Assembly (NCBI RefSeq): GCF_014595975.1
Contig: NZ_JABWGQ010000053.1
Span: 1 to 64,000 of the forward strand
Direction: 5' to 3'
Source of the DNA: Sphingopyxis sp. LK2115
GTDB lineage: Bacteria; Pseudomonadota; Alphaproteobacteria; Sphingomonadales; Sphingomonadaceae
Length of the DNA stretch: 64,000 nt
The position numbers and the translations under genes are program-made. The notes below the pieces were generated by a model. It ran no database searches and was not told the DNA's origin. It was given only the letters and a program-made list of their open reading frames with translations. Positions 7,245-18,117 of the stretch are shown here, piece after piece; the first letter of the stretch is position 1, and each line of letters begins with the position of its first letter.

Positions 7245-9644
7245 TCAGTGGCGAATCGCGCTCTCCGGCTCGTTGCCGGGGCCGTGCGGGGGCGAGGCGG
7301 CAAGCTCGTCGGCCTCGGTCCATTCGATCGGTTCGACCGGCGAAACCAGCGCTTCGGCCAGCACCTGATCGACATGGCTGACCGGGATGATCTTGAGCTT
7401 TTCGGTGATGTTCGCCGGGATTTCGACCAGATCCTTCTCATTCTCTTCGGGGATGAGCACGGTCGAGATTCCGCCGCGCAGCGCCGCGAGCAGCTTTTCC
7501 TTGAGCCCCCCGATCGCGAGCACGCGGCCGCGCAGCGTCACCTCGCCGGTCATCGCGACATCCTTGCGCACCGCGATGCCGGTGAGCGTCGAGACCATCG
7601 CCGTGACCATGCCGACGCCCGCCGACGGGCCGTCCTTGGGCACCGCGCCTTCGGGCAAATGGATATGGATGTCCTTGCGCGCGAACAGGCTGGGCTTGAT
7701 GCCATAAGCGGGTGCGCGCGCCTTCACGAAGGACAGCGCGGCCTGCACCGATTCGGTCATCACTTCGCCGAGCTTGCCGGTCGTCCTGACCTGTCCCTTG
7801 CCCGACGCGGTGACCGCCTCGATCGTCAGCAGCTCGCCGCCGACCTCGGTCCATGCAAGGCCGGTGACCGCGCCGACCTGGTCTTCGCGGTCGCTGACGC
7901 CATGGCGGAACTTCCGCACGCCCGAAAACTCGGAAAGATTTTCAGGCGTGATCGTGATGCTGGCCGCCTTGCCTTCGAGGATCTTGCGCAACGCCTTGCG
8001 CGCCAGCCGCGCGATTTCGCGCTCTAGCGTGCGCACGCCGGCCTCGCGGGTGTAATAACGGATGAGGTCGCGCAGCGCCTCTTCGGTCAGTTCGAACTCG
8101 CCATCCTTCAGACCGTGCGCCTCGACCTGCTTGGCGATGAGGTGGCGCTTCGCGATCTCGACCTTTTCATCCTCGGTATAGCCTTCCAGCCGGATGATCT
8201 CCATGCGGTCGAGCAATGGCTGCGGCAGGTTGAGCGAGTTCGCCGTCGTCACGAACATGATGTCGCTGAGGTCGACGTCGATCTCCAGATAATGATCCTG
8301 AAACTTCATATTCTGTTCGGGGTCGAGCACCTCGAGCAGCGCCGATGCGGGATCGCCGCGGAAATCCTGGCCCAGCTTGTCGATTTCGTCGAGCAGGAAC
8401 AGCGGGTTCATCGTGCCGGCCTTTTTGAGGTTGGTCACGATCTTGCCCGGCAGCGAGCCGATATAGGTGCGGCGATGGCCGCGGATTTCGGCTTCGTCGC
8501 GCACGCCGCCCAGCGACTGGCGCACGAACTCGCGCCCCGTCGCTTTCGCGATGCTGCGGCCGAGCGAGGTCTTGCCGACGCCCGGCGGCCCGACGAGGCA
8601 GAGAATCGGGCCTTTCAGCTTGTTGGTGCGCGCCTGCACCGCAAGATACTCGACGATCCGGTCCTTGACCTTTTCGAGCGCATAATGATCGTCGTCGAGG
8701 ATCGCCTGCGCCTTGGCGATGTCCTTCTTGAGCTTCGACTTCCGGCCCCACGGCAGGCCGATCAGCGCGTCGAGATAGTTGCGCACGACCGTGGCCTCGG
8801 CCGACATGGGCGCCATCGCGCGCAGCTTCTTCAACTCGGCGTTCGCCTTGGCCCTGGCCTCCTTCGACATTTTGAGGCCGTCGATCTTGAGCTGGAGCTC
8901 GGCGAGGTCGTCGCCGCCCTCGCCATTGTCGTTACCCAGTTCGCGCTGGATCGCCTTCAGCTGCTCGTTAAGATAATATTCGCGCTGGCTCTTTTCCATC
9001 TGGCGCTTCACGCGGCCGCGGATCTTCTTTTCGACCTGCAACACGCCAAGTTCGCCTTCCATGAAGGCGAACACCATTTCGAGCCGCTTCGACGGCGCAT
9101 CCTCGACGAGCAAGGCCTGCTTGTCGGCGACCTTGATGTTGAGATTGCCCGCGACCGAGTCGGCAAGGCGCGAGGCGTCGTCGATCTGCGACAGCTGCAC
9201 CGCGGTCTCCGCCGGCATTTTCTTGTTGAGCTTGGCGTAATTTTCAAACTGGTCGACGACCGAGCGCATCAGCGCCGCAGTATCGGCGCTGTCATCGACT
9301 GTATCGGCAATGGGCTTCACGCTCGCCATCACCGCCTTGCCCTCGTCGGCGAGCGACAAAAGCTTCGCGCGCTCCTTGCCCTCGACAAGCACGCGCACGG
9401 TGCCGTCGGGCAGCTTCAAAAGCTGGAGCACGGTGGCGATCACGCCGACATCGTAGAGATCGTCGCGTTGCGGATCGTCCTCGCCCGGATCGAGCTGCGC
9501 AACGAGAAAAATCTCCTTGCCCGTCTCCATCGCGGCTTCGAGCGCGGCGACCGAGCGATCGCGCCCGACGAACAGCGGCACGATCATGTGCGGGAAAACG
9601 ACAATGTCACGCAGCGGAAGAAGGGGATAAGATTGCGTCATCAC
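7245..9644 (-). CDS. lon: ATP-dependent protease Lon
   Basis: Lon degrades misfolded and regulatory proteins in the cytoplasm. The 799-residue product has the normal bacterial LonA layout: the N-terminal substrate-binding domain ([15 protein letters not shown] near the start), a coiled-coil region with [12 protein letters not shown], the AAA+ module (Walker [10 protein letters not shown] about 350, Walker [11 protein letters not shown] about 415) and the C-terminal protease domain with the catalytic serine in KDGPSAG and the catalytic lysine in the following [18 protein letters not shown] segment. A heat-shock-like promoter lies upstream. A GGCGGCC hairpin (7225-7241) sits directly after the stop. 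Confidence 0.98.
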   Translation of the reverse strand: MMTQSYPLLPLRDIVVFPHMIVPLFVGRDRSVAALEAAMETGKEIFLVAQLDPGEDDPQRDDLYDVGVIATVLQLLKLPDGTVRVLVEGKERAKLLSLADEGKAVMASVKPIADTVDDSADTAALMRSVVDQFENYAKLNKKMPAETAVQLSQIDDASRLADSVAGNLNIKVADKQALLVEDAPSKRLEMVFAFMEGELGVLQVEKKIRGRVKRQMEKSQREYYLNEQLKAIQRELGNDNGEGGDDLAELQLKIDGLKMSKEARAKANAELKKLRAMAPMSAEATVVRNYLDALIGLPWGRKSKLKKDIAKAQAILDDDHYALEKVKDRIVEYLAVQARTNKLKGPILCLVGPPGVGKTSLGRSIAKATGREFVRQSLGGVRDEAEIRGHRRTYIGSLPGKIVTNLKKAGTMNPLFLLDEIDKLGQDFRGDPASALLEVLDPEQNMKFQDHYLEIDVDLSDIMFVTTANSLNLPQPLLDRMEIIRLEGYTEDEKVEIAKRHLIAKQVEAHGLKDGEFELTEEALRDLIRYYTREAGVRTLEREIARLARKALRKILEGKAASITITPENLSEFSGVRKFRHGVSDREDQVGAVTGLAWTEVGGELLTIEAVTASGKGQVRTTGKLGEVMTESVQAALSFVKARAPAYGIKPSLFARKDIHIHLPEGAVPKDGPSAGVGMVTAMVSTLTGIAVRKDVAMTGEVTLRGRVLAIGGLKEKLLAALRGGISTVLIPEENEKDLVEIPANITEKLKIIPVSHVDQVLAEALVSPVEPIEWTEADELAASPPHGPGNEPESAIRH

Positions 9645-9702
9645 GGCTCCTGAACGCGCGCCGCGCCCGGGCGCGCCGTTCTGCTATAGGTTGGTCAACG
9701 CT

Positions 9703-9730
9703 AATATGGCGTAACTTGACCGGCGTTCAA
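9703..9730 (-). promoter_or_regulatory. Candidate heat-shock (sigma-32-type) promoter of lon
   Basis: On the minus strand, TTGAAC (9730-9725) is followed after 15-16 nt by CCATATT. The layout resembles alphaproteobacterial sigma-32 promoters (CTTGAA and CCCATnT type). It lies about 60-85 bp before the lon start. The match is by eye. Confidence 0.4.
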
Positions 9731-9761
9731 TGCACGAGTGCTGAACGAAAGGATCAACGTC

Positions 9762-9781
9762 GCCCCCGCGCAGGCGGGGGT
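9762..9781. repeat. Short GC hairpin, family C intergenic repeat
   Basis: CCCCCGCGCAGGCGGGGG forms a near-perfect stem. Similar C-rich/GAAG/G-rich hairpins occur at 28247-28263 and 43512-43526. This one is between the lon promoter and the ybaB gene. Confidence 0.5.
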
Positions 9782-9852
9782 CGCTGGAAGCTGGGTTGAG
9801 CCTTGCCGGGAAAAACGACGGCGGCCCGCTTGCGCGGGGGCGGCGGTTCAGG

Positions 9853-10184
9853 TCAAAACGGCAGCTTGAAACCCGGCGGCAGCGGCAGGCCGCTCGTCAT
9901 CTTGCTCATCTCCTCGTTGCTCGCGGCATCGGCCTTTTCGCGCGCGTCGTTGAAAGCGGCGGCGAGCAGATCCTCGAGCATCTGCTTGTCAGCGGGGACG
10001 ATCAGGCTGTCGTCGATGTGGATCGCCTTGATCCGCCCCTTGGCGGTTGCCTTGATCTTCACAAGGCCGCCGCCCGACACGCCTTCGACCTCGACGCTGT
10101 CGAGCTTCGCCTGCGCCTCCTGCATCTGCGCCTGCACGGTGGCTGCGGCTTCCTGCGCAGCCTTCATCATTTCTTCGATCGATT

Positions 10185-10188
<4 letters not shown>
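9853..10188 (-). CDS. YbaB/EbfC family nucleoid-associated protein
   Basis: A small DNA-binding dimer of the YbaB/EbfC family. The 111-residue product begins MKSIEEMMKAAQEAAATVQAQMQ, a long amphipathic helix rich in Met, Gln and Ala, then a beta core (VKIKATAKGRIKAIHIDDSL about 45-64) and a second helix with EDLLAAAFNDAREKA. The ATG overlaps the dnaX stop in an ATGA junction. The dnaX-ybaB pair is widely conserved and often continues with recR, which is not here. Confidence 0.93.
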
Positions 10189-11885
<1,697 letters not shown>

Positions 11886-11930
11886 GTCCCCGTCTTAGGG
11901 GGACGCCGCGGTCTTGTCGAAGGGGGAAAT

Positions 11931-12024
11931 GGGTGGGAGCCGGAACGACCCGCAGCGAATTCGTTGCGGCTGCTTCCTTCCGGACCTGACCGGGTTGGCG
12001 AAGACTGCGTCCGCCCGACTCCCG
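11931..12024 (-). ncRNA. ffs: Signal recognition particle RNA (4.5S type)
   Basis: Minus-strand sequence folds as one long hairpin: CGGGAGTCGGGCGG at one end pairs with CCGGCTCCC at the other. The apical SRP domain is present with GGTCAGGTCCGGAAGGAAGC and the partner strand AGCAGCC, the conserved Ffh-binding motif. It is placed upstream of dnaX, a usual alphaproteobacterial position. Ends are accurate to a few bases. Confidence 0.92.
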
Positions 12025-12102
12025 TAGCGCATATGGCGACGGCGGCACGGAAATGCAAGATGCCCGAGCCCGACCAGCCTCCTGCGCGGGCTTACGCGGA
12101 TT

Positions 12103-12534
12103 TCACGGCCGGGGATAAGGCGTGCGATAGTCGAGGGGTTCGACCAATTCTGGAATCAGCACGGTCCCACTATTGCAAGCGATGGGCTGATTTCGCGGCT
12201 TGTCGATATAAATTTTTCCCGTGATGCGATAGCGCGGCGCACCGGATGCAAAGATATCGGGGCCAGCCAGTCCATCCCTGAGTTGAATACACTCGCGCGC
12301 ACGCGCTTGGCGATCACCATAGCCATGCATTCGCATCCCCAAATTGCCCCAGAGTTCAGCTTGCCCGAAGGAATTGACACCATGACCGATTACGGAAACA
12401 TTTTGTCCGCCCAATGCGGCGGCGTTGGTGTTGACGGAGGAAACCGACCTGTCGTTCGACCGTTGTTCATGCATCGCGCAAGACGCCAGCATTGCGACAA
12501 TGACAGCGACATAGATTGATCGATAATCAGCCAT
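12103..12534 (-). CDS. Small hypothetical lipoprotein beside the HExxH protein
   Basis: The 143-residue product begins MADYRSIYVAVIVAMLASC, a lipoprotein signal with lipobox LASC (Cys 19). The mature part has no family I recognise; it contains NVSVIGHGVNSFGQ and a possible disulfide pair in its last half (CIQLRDG and AIACNSG-like spacing). It starts 5 bp after the stop of the metallopeptidase-like gene, so the two are very likely co-transcribed. GC content here is about 50% against 65-68% around it, suggesting joint transfer. A role as inhibitor or partner of the upstream protein is conceivable but not shown. Confidence 0.72.
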   Translation of the reverse strand: MADYRSIYVAVIVAMLASCAMHEQRSNDRSVSSVNTNAAALGGQNVSVIGHGVNSFGQAELWGNLGMRMHGYGDRQARARECIQLRDGLAGPDIFASGAPRYRITGKIYIDKPRNQPIACNSGTVLIPELVEPLDYRTPYPRP

Positions 12535-12539
12535 CGCCT

Positions 12540-13316
12540 TCAACCACCTATATGTTGTTGATGGATTTGAGATGGTTCGACCGGAACTCCACCACCCCCA
12601 ACATCCCACCCTGCATCAAGTCCGGCTTGAGCGACCACCTGATCCTTGAAAGCGTCCGCAAAATATTCCAAATTCTGCGAATAATCTGTAGGCGGCGTAT
12701 AGAATTCGCCTGCTGGCGCACTAGGATTCTCGCTTCTCCAAAAATCGAAACTTGCTCGAAAAAACGCAGTTCCTATTGTGGAAATATGGCCCATTTCGTG
12801 AAGGATAAGGACTGTCAAACCATATTCTATCGGCCACACATCATTGGTATAGCCGTCGAGCAGGGCGTCCATGTTGATTATATCGGAGTTAGGCTGACCA
12901 AGCACGCCGCGCGATGCCGCGCCTACTCCATTATTCTGGAAATCATTCCTGTCGATTATGGTGAAGTCCGTGTTCGCAAGATCGGCCAGGATATCGCCGA
13001 TCGCGTAAGATCGACCAAGAACGTCAATAGCGGCATTGGGATCGGCTCCAGCCAGTTCCTGCATCACATGGGCGATGCCCTGAACCAGCTTGGCCGCCGC
13101 TTCTTCCGCGCGCGCCTGATTCGCCGCATTCTCGACTTTTACGCGCACGACGATCGGCGCCGAGATTGACGGTGCGGGACCGTTCTCATCGACCTCCCGC
13201 GGTGTATAGAAGCGCGACCCCTGATATTCAGCGAAGGTCATCGAATGGATGGCGATCAATTCGCCCGATTCGTTACGCTCTCCGATGACGACAATCTCAT
13301 CGCTTTCATCGGCCAT
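12540..13316 (-). CDS. Putative zinc metallopeptidase with HExxH motif, low-GC gene
   Basis: The 258-residue product has the zinc motif HEMGH at residues 173-177 and, 40 residues later, LEYFADAF (217-223), where Glu 217 or Asp 221 could give the third zinc ligand. This spacing resembles compact gluzincin-type peptidases such as the ImmA/M78 group, but I cannot assign a family. The N-terminus (DEIVVIGER, residues 6-14) is acidic and there is no classical signal peptide. Local GC is 42-45% on several lines (12661-12840) compared with about 68% near 13800. It pairs with the downstream lipoprotein gene. Substrate and location are unknown. Confidence 0.72.
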   Translation of the reverse strand: MADESDEIVVIGERNESGELIAIHSMTFAEYQGSRFYTPREVDENGPAPSISAPIVVRVKVENAANQARAEEAAAKLVQGIAHVMQELAGADPNAAIDVLGRSYAIGDILADLANTDFTIIDRNDFQNNGVGAASRGVLGQPNSDIINMDALLDGYTNDVWPIEYGLTVLILHEMGHISTIGTAFFRASFDFWRSENPSAPAGEFYTPPTDYSQNLEYFADAFKDQVVAQAGLDAGWDVGGGGVPVEPSQIHQQHIGG

Positions 13317-13324
13317 GACCTAAA

Positions 13325-13358
13325 CTCCCCGGAATCCGATCACGGAACGTCCGGGGAG
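13325..13358 (-). terminator. Hairpin after the ferredoxin gene
   Basis: CTCCCCGGA (13325-13333) and TCCGGGGAG (13350-13358) form a perfect 9-bp stem. On the minus strand it is followed by TTTAGG. It separates the ferredoxin gene from the low-GC island. Confidence 0.55.
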
Positions 13359-13424
13359 GATGAAAGTTGCGTTTTCGACTTGATAGACAGCGGGTTAGGA
13401 CTGAAACGCCCCGACCCCTTCCTG

Positions 13425-13754
13425 CTAGCGCTGCATATTGCGGCTTTCGGCCGGGATATGCACGGTCAGCCCGTCGAGGTCGTCGGTCAGCATGATCTGA
13501 CACGACAGGCGGCTCGTCCGCCGCGCCCCCGCCGCAAGGTCGAGCATATCTTCTTCCTCCTCGCTCGCAGGCGGAAGGCGGCCGAAATCCTCTTTCGCCA
13601 CGATGACATGGCAGGTCGAGCAGGCCATCTGACCTTCGCATGTGCCTTCGAGCGGCATCAGATGCGTCTGCGCGACGTCGAGCAATATGTCACCCGGCTG
13701 CGCCTCGGCCTCGGTGCGGCCCTTGCCGTCGGCGTGGACGAAGACGATGCGCAT
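13425..13754 (-). CDS. [2Fe-2S] ferredoxin, adrenodoxin type
   Basis: The 109-residue electron carrier has the vertebrate-type/Isc ferredoxin cluster motif: Cys in EGTCEGQMACSTCHVIV (about residues 39-50) and the fourth Cys in RLSCQIML (about 85). The ATG at 13754 overlaps the cysteine desulfurase stop by one base (TGATG), which fixes the start against a longer upstream frame. The pairing with a NifS-like desulfurase suggests a job in Fe-S assembly or in electron supply to an Fe-S dependent oxygenase. Confidence 0.93.
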   Translation of the reverse strand: MRIVFVHADGKGRTEAEAQPGDILLDVAQTHLMPLEGTCEGQMACSTCHVIVAKEDFGRLPPASEEEEDMLDLAAGARRTSRLSCQIMLTDDLDGLTVHIPAESRNMQR

Positions 13755-14845
13755 CAATCGACCCCCTGCAACCGCGCCGCGGCCCTGATCGCGTTCAAAC
13801 CGTCGCGCAATTCCGCTTCGGTGGTATAGCGTCCCCATCCGAGGCGGATCGAGGCGCGGGCATCAACCTCGCTGACCCCCATCGCGCGCAGCACATGGCT
13901 GACCTTGCCCGACCCGCTGCCGCACGCGCTGCCCAGCGAAAAGGCGATATCGCGCGCATCGGACATCAGCCGCAGACCGTTCACGCCTTCGCGCCGGATA
14001 TTGAGATTGCCGTGATAGCGGCGCTCCGCATCGCCGTTGAGCGACCATTCGGGGAGCATCTCCATCGCGAGCGACCAGAGCCGCTCGACATGTTCGGCAT
14101 CCTTGTCCATCCGCCGGGCCGCGAGCGCCGCCGCCGCGCCAAAGCCTGCACAAAGCGCGGGCGAAACGGTGCCCGAGCGCATCCCCTGTTCCTGCGCGCC
14201 GCCGACCATCAGCGGTTCAAGGTTCACCCCGTCGCGCACCCACAGCGCTCCGACGCCCTTGGGGCCGTGGATCTTGTGCGCCGACACGGCAATCAGATCG
14301 GCGCCTTCGGGAATCGCGATGCGACCAAAGCCCTGGACCGCGTCGCACAGCAGCAAACTGCCCTTCGCATGGGCGGCGGCGGCAAAGTCGGCGACCGGCT
14401 GGATCGTCCCGACCTCATTGTTCACGAGCATTGCCGCGACGATTCCGCCCTCCGGGATCAGCGCGTCATCGGGCGGCAAGGCAAGCCCCTTGCCGTCGAC
14501 CGGAAGGATCGTCGCGTTCAACCGCTCCAGACATTGCAGCGACGCGGCATGTTCGATGCTCAGCCCCGCGACGCCCCCGCTTTGCGCCTGCGCGCCCCGA
14601 AACAGCGCCCAGTTGAGCGCCTCGGTCGCGCCCGACGTGAAATAGACGCGCCCGCCCCTGGGCAGCAGCGCGGCGACCTGGTCGCGGGCGACCTCGACCG
14701 CCGCAGCGGCGGCGCGGCCTGCCTTGTGCGTACTCGACGGATTCGCAAAACCCTCGCCTTCTCCCGGCCCCGCCAGCCAGCGCAGCATCGCCTCGCGCGC
14801 TTCGGGCGCAAGCGGGGTGGTGGCTTGATAATCGAGGTAGATCAT
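13754..14845 (-). CDS. Cysteine desulfurase (NifS/IscS family)
   Basis: PLP enzyme that takes sulfur from cysteine for Fe-S clusters or tRNA thiolation. The 363-residue product starts MIYLDYQATTPLAPEA, typical of the family, and has FTSGATEALN (about 69-78), the PLP-binding lysine in SAHKIHGPKGVG (about 196) and the C-terminal FSLGSACGSGSGKVSHVL whose Cys matches the catalytic cysteine. It is somewhat shorter than IscS (about 400 aa), as in the alphaproteobacterial NifS-like group. It is translationally coupled to the ferredoxin gene. An iron-box-like palindrome lies about 120 bp upstream. Confidence 0.93.
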   Translation of the reverse strand: MIYLDYQATTPLAPEAREAMLRWLAGPGEGEGFANPSSTHKAGRAAAAAVEVARDQVAALLPRGGRVYFTSGATEALNWALFRGAQAQSGGVAGLSIEHAASLQCLERLNATILPVDGKGLALPPDDALIPEGGIVAAMLVNNEVGTIQPVADFAAAAHAKGSLLLCDAVQGFGRIAIPEGADLIAVSAHKIHGPKGVGALWVRDGVNLEPLMVGGAQEQGMRSGTVSPALCAGFGAAAALAARRMDKDAEHVERLWSLAMEMLPEWSLNGDAERRYHGNLNIRREGVNGLRLMSDARDIAFSLGSACGSGSGKVSHVLRAMGVSEVDARASIRLGWGRYTTEAELRDGLNAIRAAARLQGVD

Positions 14846-14967
14846 AGCGGGCTTTGGCCGTCCTCAAAATCCGCTTGTGTCAAGCGAAGCCGAGACACCC
14901 AGCGGAACAGCGGTGGGCATCTCGACTGCGCTCGATGCGAACGGAAAACAAAAAATATCACGCCTTG

Positions 14968-14984
14968 TTGCGAGCGATTCGCAA
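14968..14984. promoter_or_regulatory. Candidate iron-responsive (Fur-type) operator
   Basis: TTGCGAGCGATTCGCAA has perfect 6-bp inverted arms (TTGCGA and TCGCAA). It resembles alphaproteobacterial Fur boxes of the TGCGAATNATTCGCA kind. It lies in the divergent region between the cysteine desulfurase and hydrolase genes. Confidence 0.4.
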
Positions 14985-15086
14985 AAGTTGCAAGTCGAGA
15001 CCCAGTTTCTATATAGGCGCCAATCCCGCTCCGCCACCCCGCCGGTCCGGCGAATCGGGGGCCAGCCCAAGAAATCGAGGTGTCCA

Positions 15087-15743
15087 TTGCCCGACGTCAT
15101 TTTCCCCGGCCCCGAGGGCCGCATCGAAGGCCGTTTTTCTCCGCCGCCGCGTCCGCGCGCGCCGGTCGCGCTGATCCTCCACCCGCACCCGCAGGGCGGT
15201 GGCACGATGAACGACCGCATCACACAGGCGATGTACAAAAGCTTTGTCGCGCGCGGCTTCGCGGTGCTGCGTTTCAACTTCCGCGGTGTCGGCCGCAGCC
15301 AGGGCACTTTCGACAACGGCATCGGCGAACTTTCCGACGCCGCCTCGGCGCTCGACTGGGTGCAGTCGATCCATCCCGAAGCGCAGACCACCTGGGTCGC
15401 GGGGTTCAGCTTCGGCGCGTGGATCGGGATGCAACTGCTTATGCGCCGGCCCGAAATCCGCGGATTCCTGTCGGTGGCGCCGCCGGCGAACATGTATGAC
15501 TTCAGCTTCCTCGCCCCCTGCCCCTCGTCGGGCATCATCGTCGCGGGCGGGCAGGACGAGATCGTGCCGCCGAGCGCGGTGCAGAAACTGGTCGACAAAC
15601 TGCGCACCCAAAAGGGCATCACCATCCATCACGACGAAATCCCGCGCGCGAACCATTTCTTTGAGCATGAGCTCGACCAGCTGATGAAGTCGCTCGACAA
15701 TTATCTGGATATGCGGCTCGCGCCCGATTCGCCGATCCGCTGA
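15087..15743 (+). CDS. Alpha/beta hydrolase (dienelactone-hydrolase-like)
   Basis: The 218-residue cytoplasmic hydrolase shows LILHPHPQGGGTMNDR (oxyanion-hole region, about 29-44), FNFRGVGRSQG, the nucleophile elbow GFSFGAW (Ser about 112), the acid near GGQDEIVPP and the catalytic His in RANHFFEHEL. The best start is TTG at 15087, preceded by GAGG six bases upstream; extension further would translate non-coding sequence and an operator. The family is often annotated as predicted esterase of the YpfH/YtnP-like or CocE-like group; natural substrate unknown. Confidence 0.87.
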   Translation: MPDVIFPGPEGRIEGRFSPPPRPRAPVALILHPHPQGGGTMNDRITQAMYKSFVARGFAVLRFNFRGVGRSQGTFDNGIGELSDAASALDWVQSIHPEAQTTWVAGFSFGAWIGMQLLMRRPEIRGFLSVAPPANMYDFSFLAPCPSSGIIVAGGQDEIVPPSAVQKLVDKLRTQKGITIHHDEIPRANHFFEHELDQLMKSLDNYLDMRLAPDSPIR

Positions 15744-15784
15744 TATTACCGGCTTCGTCATCACGCGAAGCCAAAGGCGGCACG

Positions 15785-15840
15785 GCAATCCAGGGACGGC
15801 GTAAAGCCGTTCTGGATTGCGTCGCTTCGCTCGCGATGAC
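15785..15840. repeat. Intergenic palindromic repeat, family A
   Basis: GCAATCCAG (15785-15793) and CTGGATTGC (15812-15820) are perfect inverted arms, extended by ACGGC and GCCGT around a GTAAA loop. The right flank GTCGCTTCGCTCGCGATGAC is the inverse complement of the arm at 40058-40079 with two differences. Confidence 0.7.
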
Positions 15841-15847
15841 GACAAGG

Positions 15848-16012
15848 CTATTTCACCGGCGCCAGCCACACCGCGACATTGGCGAACATCACCAGCGCCG
15901 CGACCAGCATCAGCAGCGCGCGGCGCCGGTCGCCGCTGCGGAACACATAAGCCGCGCCGCCGGTCAGCGCGACGCCGGTGAGCATCAGGATCGAGATGAT
16001 CGTATCGGACAT
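15848..16012 (-). CDS. Small two-helix membrane protein
   Basis: A 54-residue reading frame from ATG at 16012 to TAG at 15848. It begins MSDTIISILMLTGVALTGGA (first transmembrane helix, residues 4-22), has a short basic loop RSGDRRRA and a second helix (about 31-50), ending LAPVK. Codon use matches neighbouring genes, with G or C in most third positions. It stands alone on the minus strand between the hydrolase and rpiB. I do not recognise a family; small hairpin proteins like this are common in alphaproteobacteria. Confidence 0.65.
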   Translation of the reverse strand: MSDTIISILMLTGVALTGGAAYVFRSGDRRRALLMLVAALVMFANVAVWLAPVK

Positions 16013-16126
16013 GGCGCGGCTTTACCCGCGGCGTCACAAATTTGCCACCTCGCTTATGGCAAAGTCCGGCGCCTTCGCCTAAAGCGCGCTCATCGATTCC
16101 CTTGATCCCTTTGCGGGAGCCGCACC

Positions 16127-16579
16127 ATGCGCATCGCCATCGCCTCCGACCACGCCGCCTTCGAGCTCAAAGCCCTGCTCGCCGACTGGCTGCGCGAACA
16201 GGGACATGCGGTCGAGGATCTCGGCACCAACGGCCCCGAAAGCGTCGATTATCCCGATTATGGCTATCGCCTCGGCGCTGCGATTGCCGAAGGGCGGGCG
16301 GAGCGGGGTGTGGCGCTCTGCGGTTCGGGCATCGGCATTTCGATTTCGGTCAACCGCAATCCCGCCGCACGCTGCGCACTCGTCTGCGAACCGCTGTCGG
16401 CAAAGCTGGCGCGCGAGCATAATGATGCGAACGTCATCGCGATGGGTGCGCGCCTTACCGGCATCGACATGGCCAAGGCGTGCCTCGACGCCTTCCTGAC
16501 CACCGATTTTGCCGGCGACCGTCACGCGCGCCGCGTCGACAAGCTTTCGAATCCGCCTCAACTGGAGACCAGCCGATGA
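16127..16579 (+). CDS. rpiB: Ribose-5-phosphate isomerase B
   Basis: Interconverts ribose 5-phosphate and ribulose 5-phosphate in the pentose phosphate pathway. The 150-residue product matches the RpiB/LacAB family from end to end: [11 protein letters not shown] at residues 5-15, [10 protein letters not shown], the active-site loop [15 protein letters not shown] (catalytic Cys about 65) and [15 protein letters not shown]. The stop overlaps the glyA start (ATGA). Linkage of rpiB to glyA is widespread in alphaproteobacteria. Confidence 0.96.
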   Translation: MRIAIASDHAAFELKALLADWLREQGHAVEDLGTNGPESVDYPDYGYRLGAAIAEGRAERGVALCGSGIGISISVNRNPAARCALVCEPLSAKLAREHNDANVIAMGARLTGIDMAKACLDAFLTTDFAGDRHARRVDKLSNPPQLETSR

Positions 16580-17883
16580 CTACAGACATGCTCGACAAGC
16601 CCATCAGGTCGGCCGGCTATTTCACCGACGGCGTCGGCGCGGTCGACCCGGCGGTCGCGGCGGCGATGCAGCGCGAACTTGAACGCGAGCAATATCAGAT
16701 CGAACTGATCGCGAGCGAGAATATCGTCTCGAAGGCGGTGCTCGAAGCCCAGGGGTCGGTTTTCACCAACAAATATGCCGAAGGTTATCCCGGTCGCCGC
16801 TATTATCAGGGTTGCGCGCCGTCCGACGAAGTCGAGCAACTGGCGATCGACCGCGCGAAACAGCTGTTCGATTGCGGCTATGCGAACGTCCAGCCGCACT
16901 CGGGCGCACAGGCGAACGGCGCGGTGATGCTGGCGCTGACCAAGCCGGGCGCGACGATCCTCGGAATGAGCCTCGACGCCGGCGGTCATCTGACGCACGG
17001 CGCACCGCCCGCGATGTCGGGCAAATGGTTCAACGCCGTCCAATATGGCGTGCGCGCCGACGACCATCTCGTCGATTTCGACCAGGTCGAAGCATTGGCG
17101 AAAGAACATCGCCCCGCGCTCATCATCGCGGGCGGTTCGGCCTATCCGCGCACGCTCGATTTCGCGCGTTTCCGCAGCATCGCCGACGATGTCGGCGCGC
17201 TGCTGATGGTGGATATGGCACATTTCGCGGGGCTCGTCGCCGGCGGCGCGCACCCTTCGCCGCTGCCGCACGCGCATGTCGTCACCACGACGACGCACAA
17301 GACGCTGCGCGGCCCGCGCGGCGGCATGATCCTGACCAATGACGAAGCGATTGCCAAGCGCATCAACTCGGCGGTCTTTCCCGGCCTGCAGGGCGGCCCG
17401 CTGATGCACGTCATCGCCGCCAAGGCGGTTGCCTTCGGCGAAGCGCTGCGCCCCGAGTTCAAGGACTATGCGAAAGCGACGATCGCCAATGCGCAGGCGC
17501 TGGCGAACCGATTGAAGGCGCGCGGCGCCGACATCGTCGCGGGCGGCACCGACACGCACCTTGCCCTCATCGACCTGCGCCCGCTCGGCATCACCGGCCG
17601 CGACGCCGACGAGGCGCTCGAACGCAGCGCGATCACCTGCAACAAAAATGGCGTGCCCTTCGACCCGCTGCCCCCGGTGAAGACCAGCGGCATCCGCGTC
17701 GGTTCGCCCGCGGGCACGACGCGCGGATTCGGCATCGCCGAGTTCGAGGCCATCGGCGACATGGTGGCCGACGTGCTCGAAGCGCTGCGCGACAAGGGGG
17801 AACATGGCGACGCCGACGTCGAGGCCGATGTCCGCCGCCGCGTGCGCGCGCTTTGCGAACGCTTCCCCATTTATCAGGGATAG
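16576..17883 (+). CDS. glyA: Serine hydroxymethyltransferase
   Basis: PLP enzyme that converts serine and tetrahydrofolate to glycine and methylene-tetrahydrofolate. The 435-residue product has the family's N-terminal [52 protein letters not shown] and the PLP lysine in [15 protein letters not shown]. The start at 16576 overlaps the rpiB stop by 4 bp, indicating coupling; the N-terminal 10 residues are slightly extended relative to the conserved core. Downstream follow a small membrane protein gene, nrdR and trmJ, likely one transcription unit for one-carbon and nucleotide metabolism. Confidence 0.98.
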   Translation: MTTDMLDKPIRSAGYFTDGVGAVDPAVAAAMQRELEREQYQIELIASENIVSKAVLEAQGSVFTNKYAEGYPGRRYYQGCAPSDEVEQLAIDRAKQLFDCGYANVQPHSGAQANGAVMLALTKPGATILGMSLDAGGHLTHGAPPAMSGKWFNAVQYGVRADDHLVDFDQVEALAKEHRPALIIAGGSAYPRTLDFARFRSIADDVGALLMVDMAHFAGLVAGGAHPSPLPHAHVVTTTTHKTLRGPRGGMILTNDEAIAKRINSAVFPGLQGGPLMHVIAAKAVAFGEALRPEFKDYAKATIANAQALANRLKARGADIVAGGTDTHLALIDLRPLGITGRDADEALERSAITCNKNGVPFDPLPPVKTSGIRVGSPAGTTRGFGIAEFEAIGDMVADVLEALRDKGEHGDADVEADVRRRVRALCERFPIYQG

Positions 17884-17887
17884 GGTG

Positions 17888-18106
17888 ATGGCGCGCCAGC
17901 ACCCCGAGGAGCCGACGCTGATCGAACTCACGATCGAAGAGGTCAAGGCAATGGGCAGGCAGGGGATGGATCATCCCTCGACGCCCGCGGTGCTGACCGG
18001 CGGCGTGATCGGGGCGGTGGCGGGCGCGGTGCTGCCGGTCGTGACCTGGCCGGTCGGCCTTTTCGCGGGCGCCGCGATCGCGCTTTACGCACGGGTGAAA
18101 CGCTAA
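17888..18106 (+). CDS. Small membrane hairpin protein
   Basis: The 72-residue product starts 4 bp after glyA. Its first half is hydrophilic and acidic ([18 protein letters not shown]), the second half forms a hydrophobic hairpin (about residues 36-68: [20 protein letters not shown], then a turn and a second helix) ending in basic ARVKR. I do not recognise a named family. The position between glyA and nrdR and matching codon use argue that it is real. Confidence 0.72.
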   Translation: MARQHPEEPTLIELTIEEVKAMGRQGMDHPSTPAVLTGGVIGAVAGAVLPVVTWPVGLFAGAAIALYARVKR

Positions 18107-18117
18107 GGTTCCGAACG

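Noticed and set aside
8115-9653. 512-codon plus-strand frame opposite lon
   Set aside because: Lon is unambiguous on the other strand; the frame exists because of high GC in third positions.
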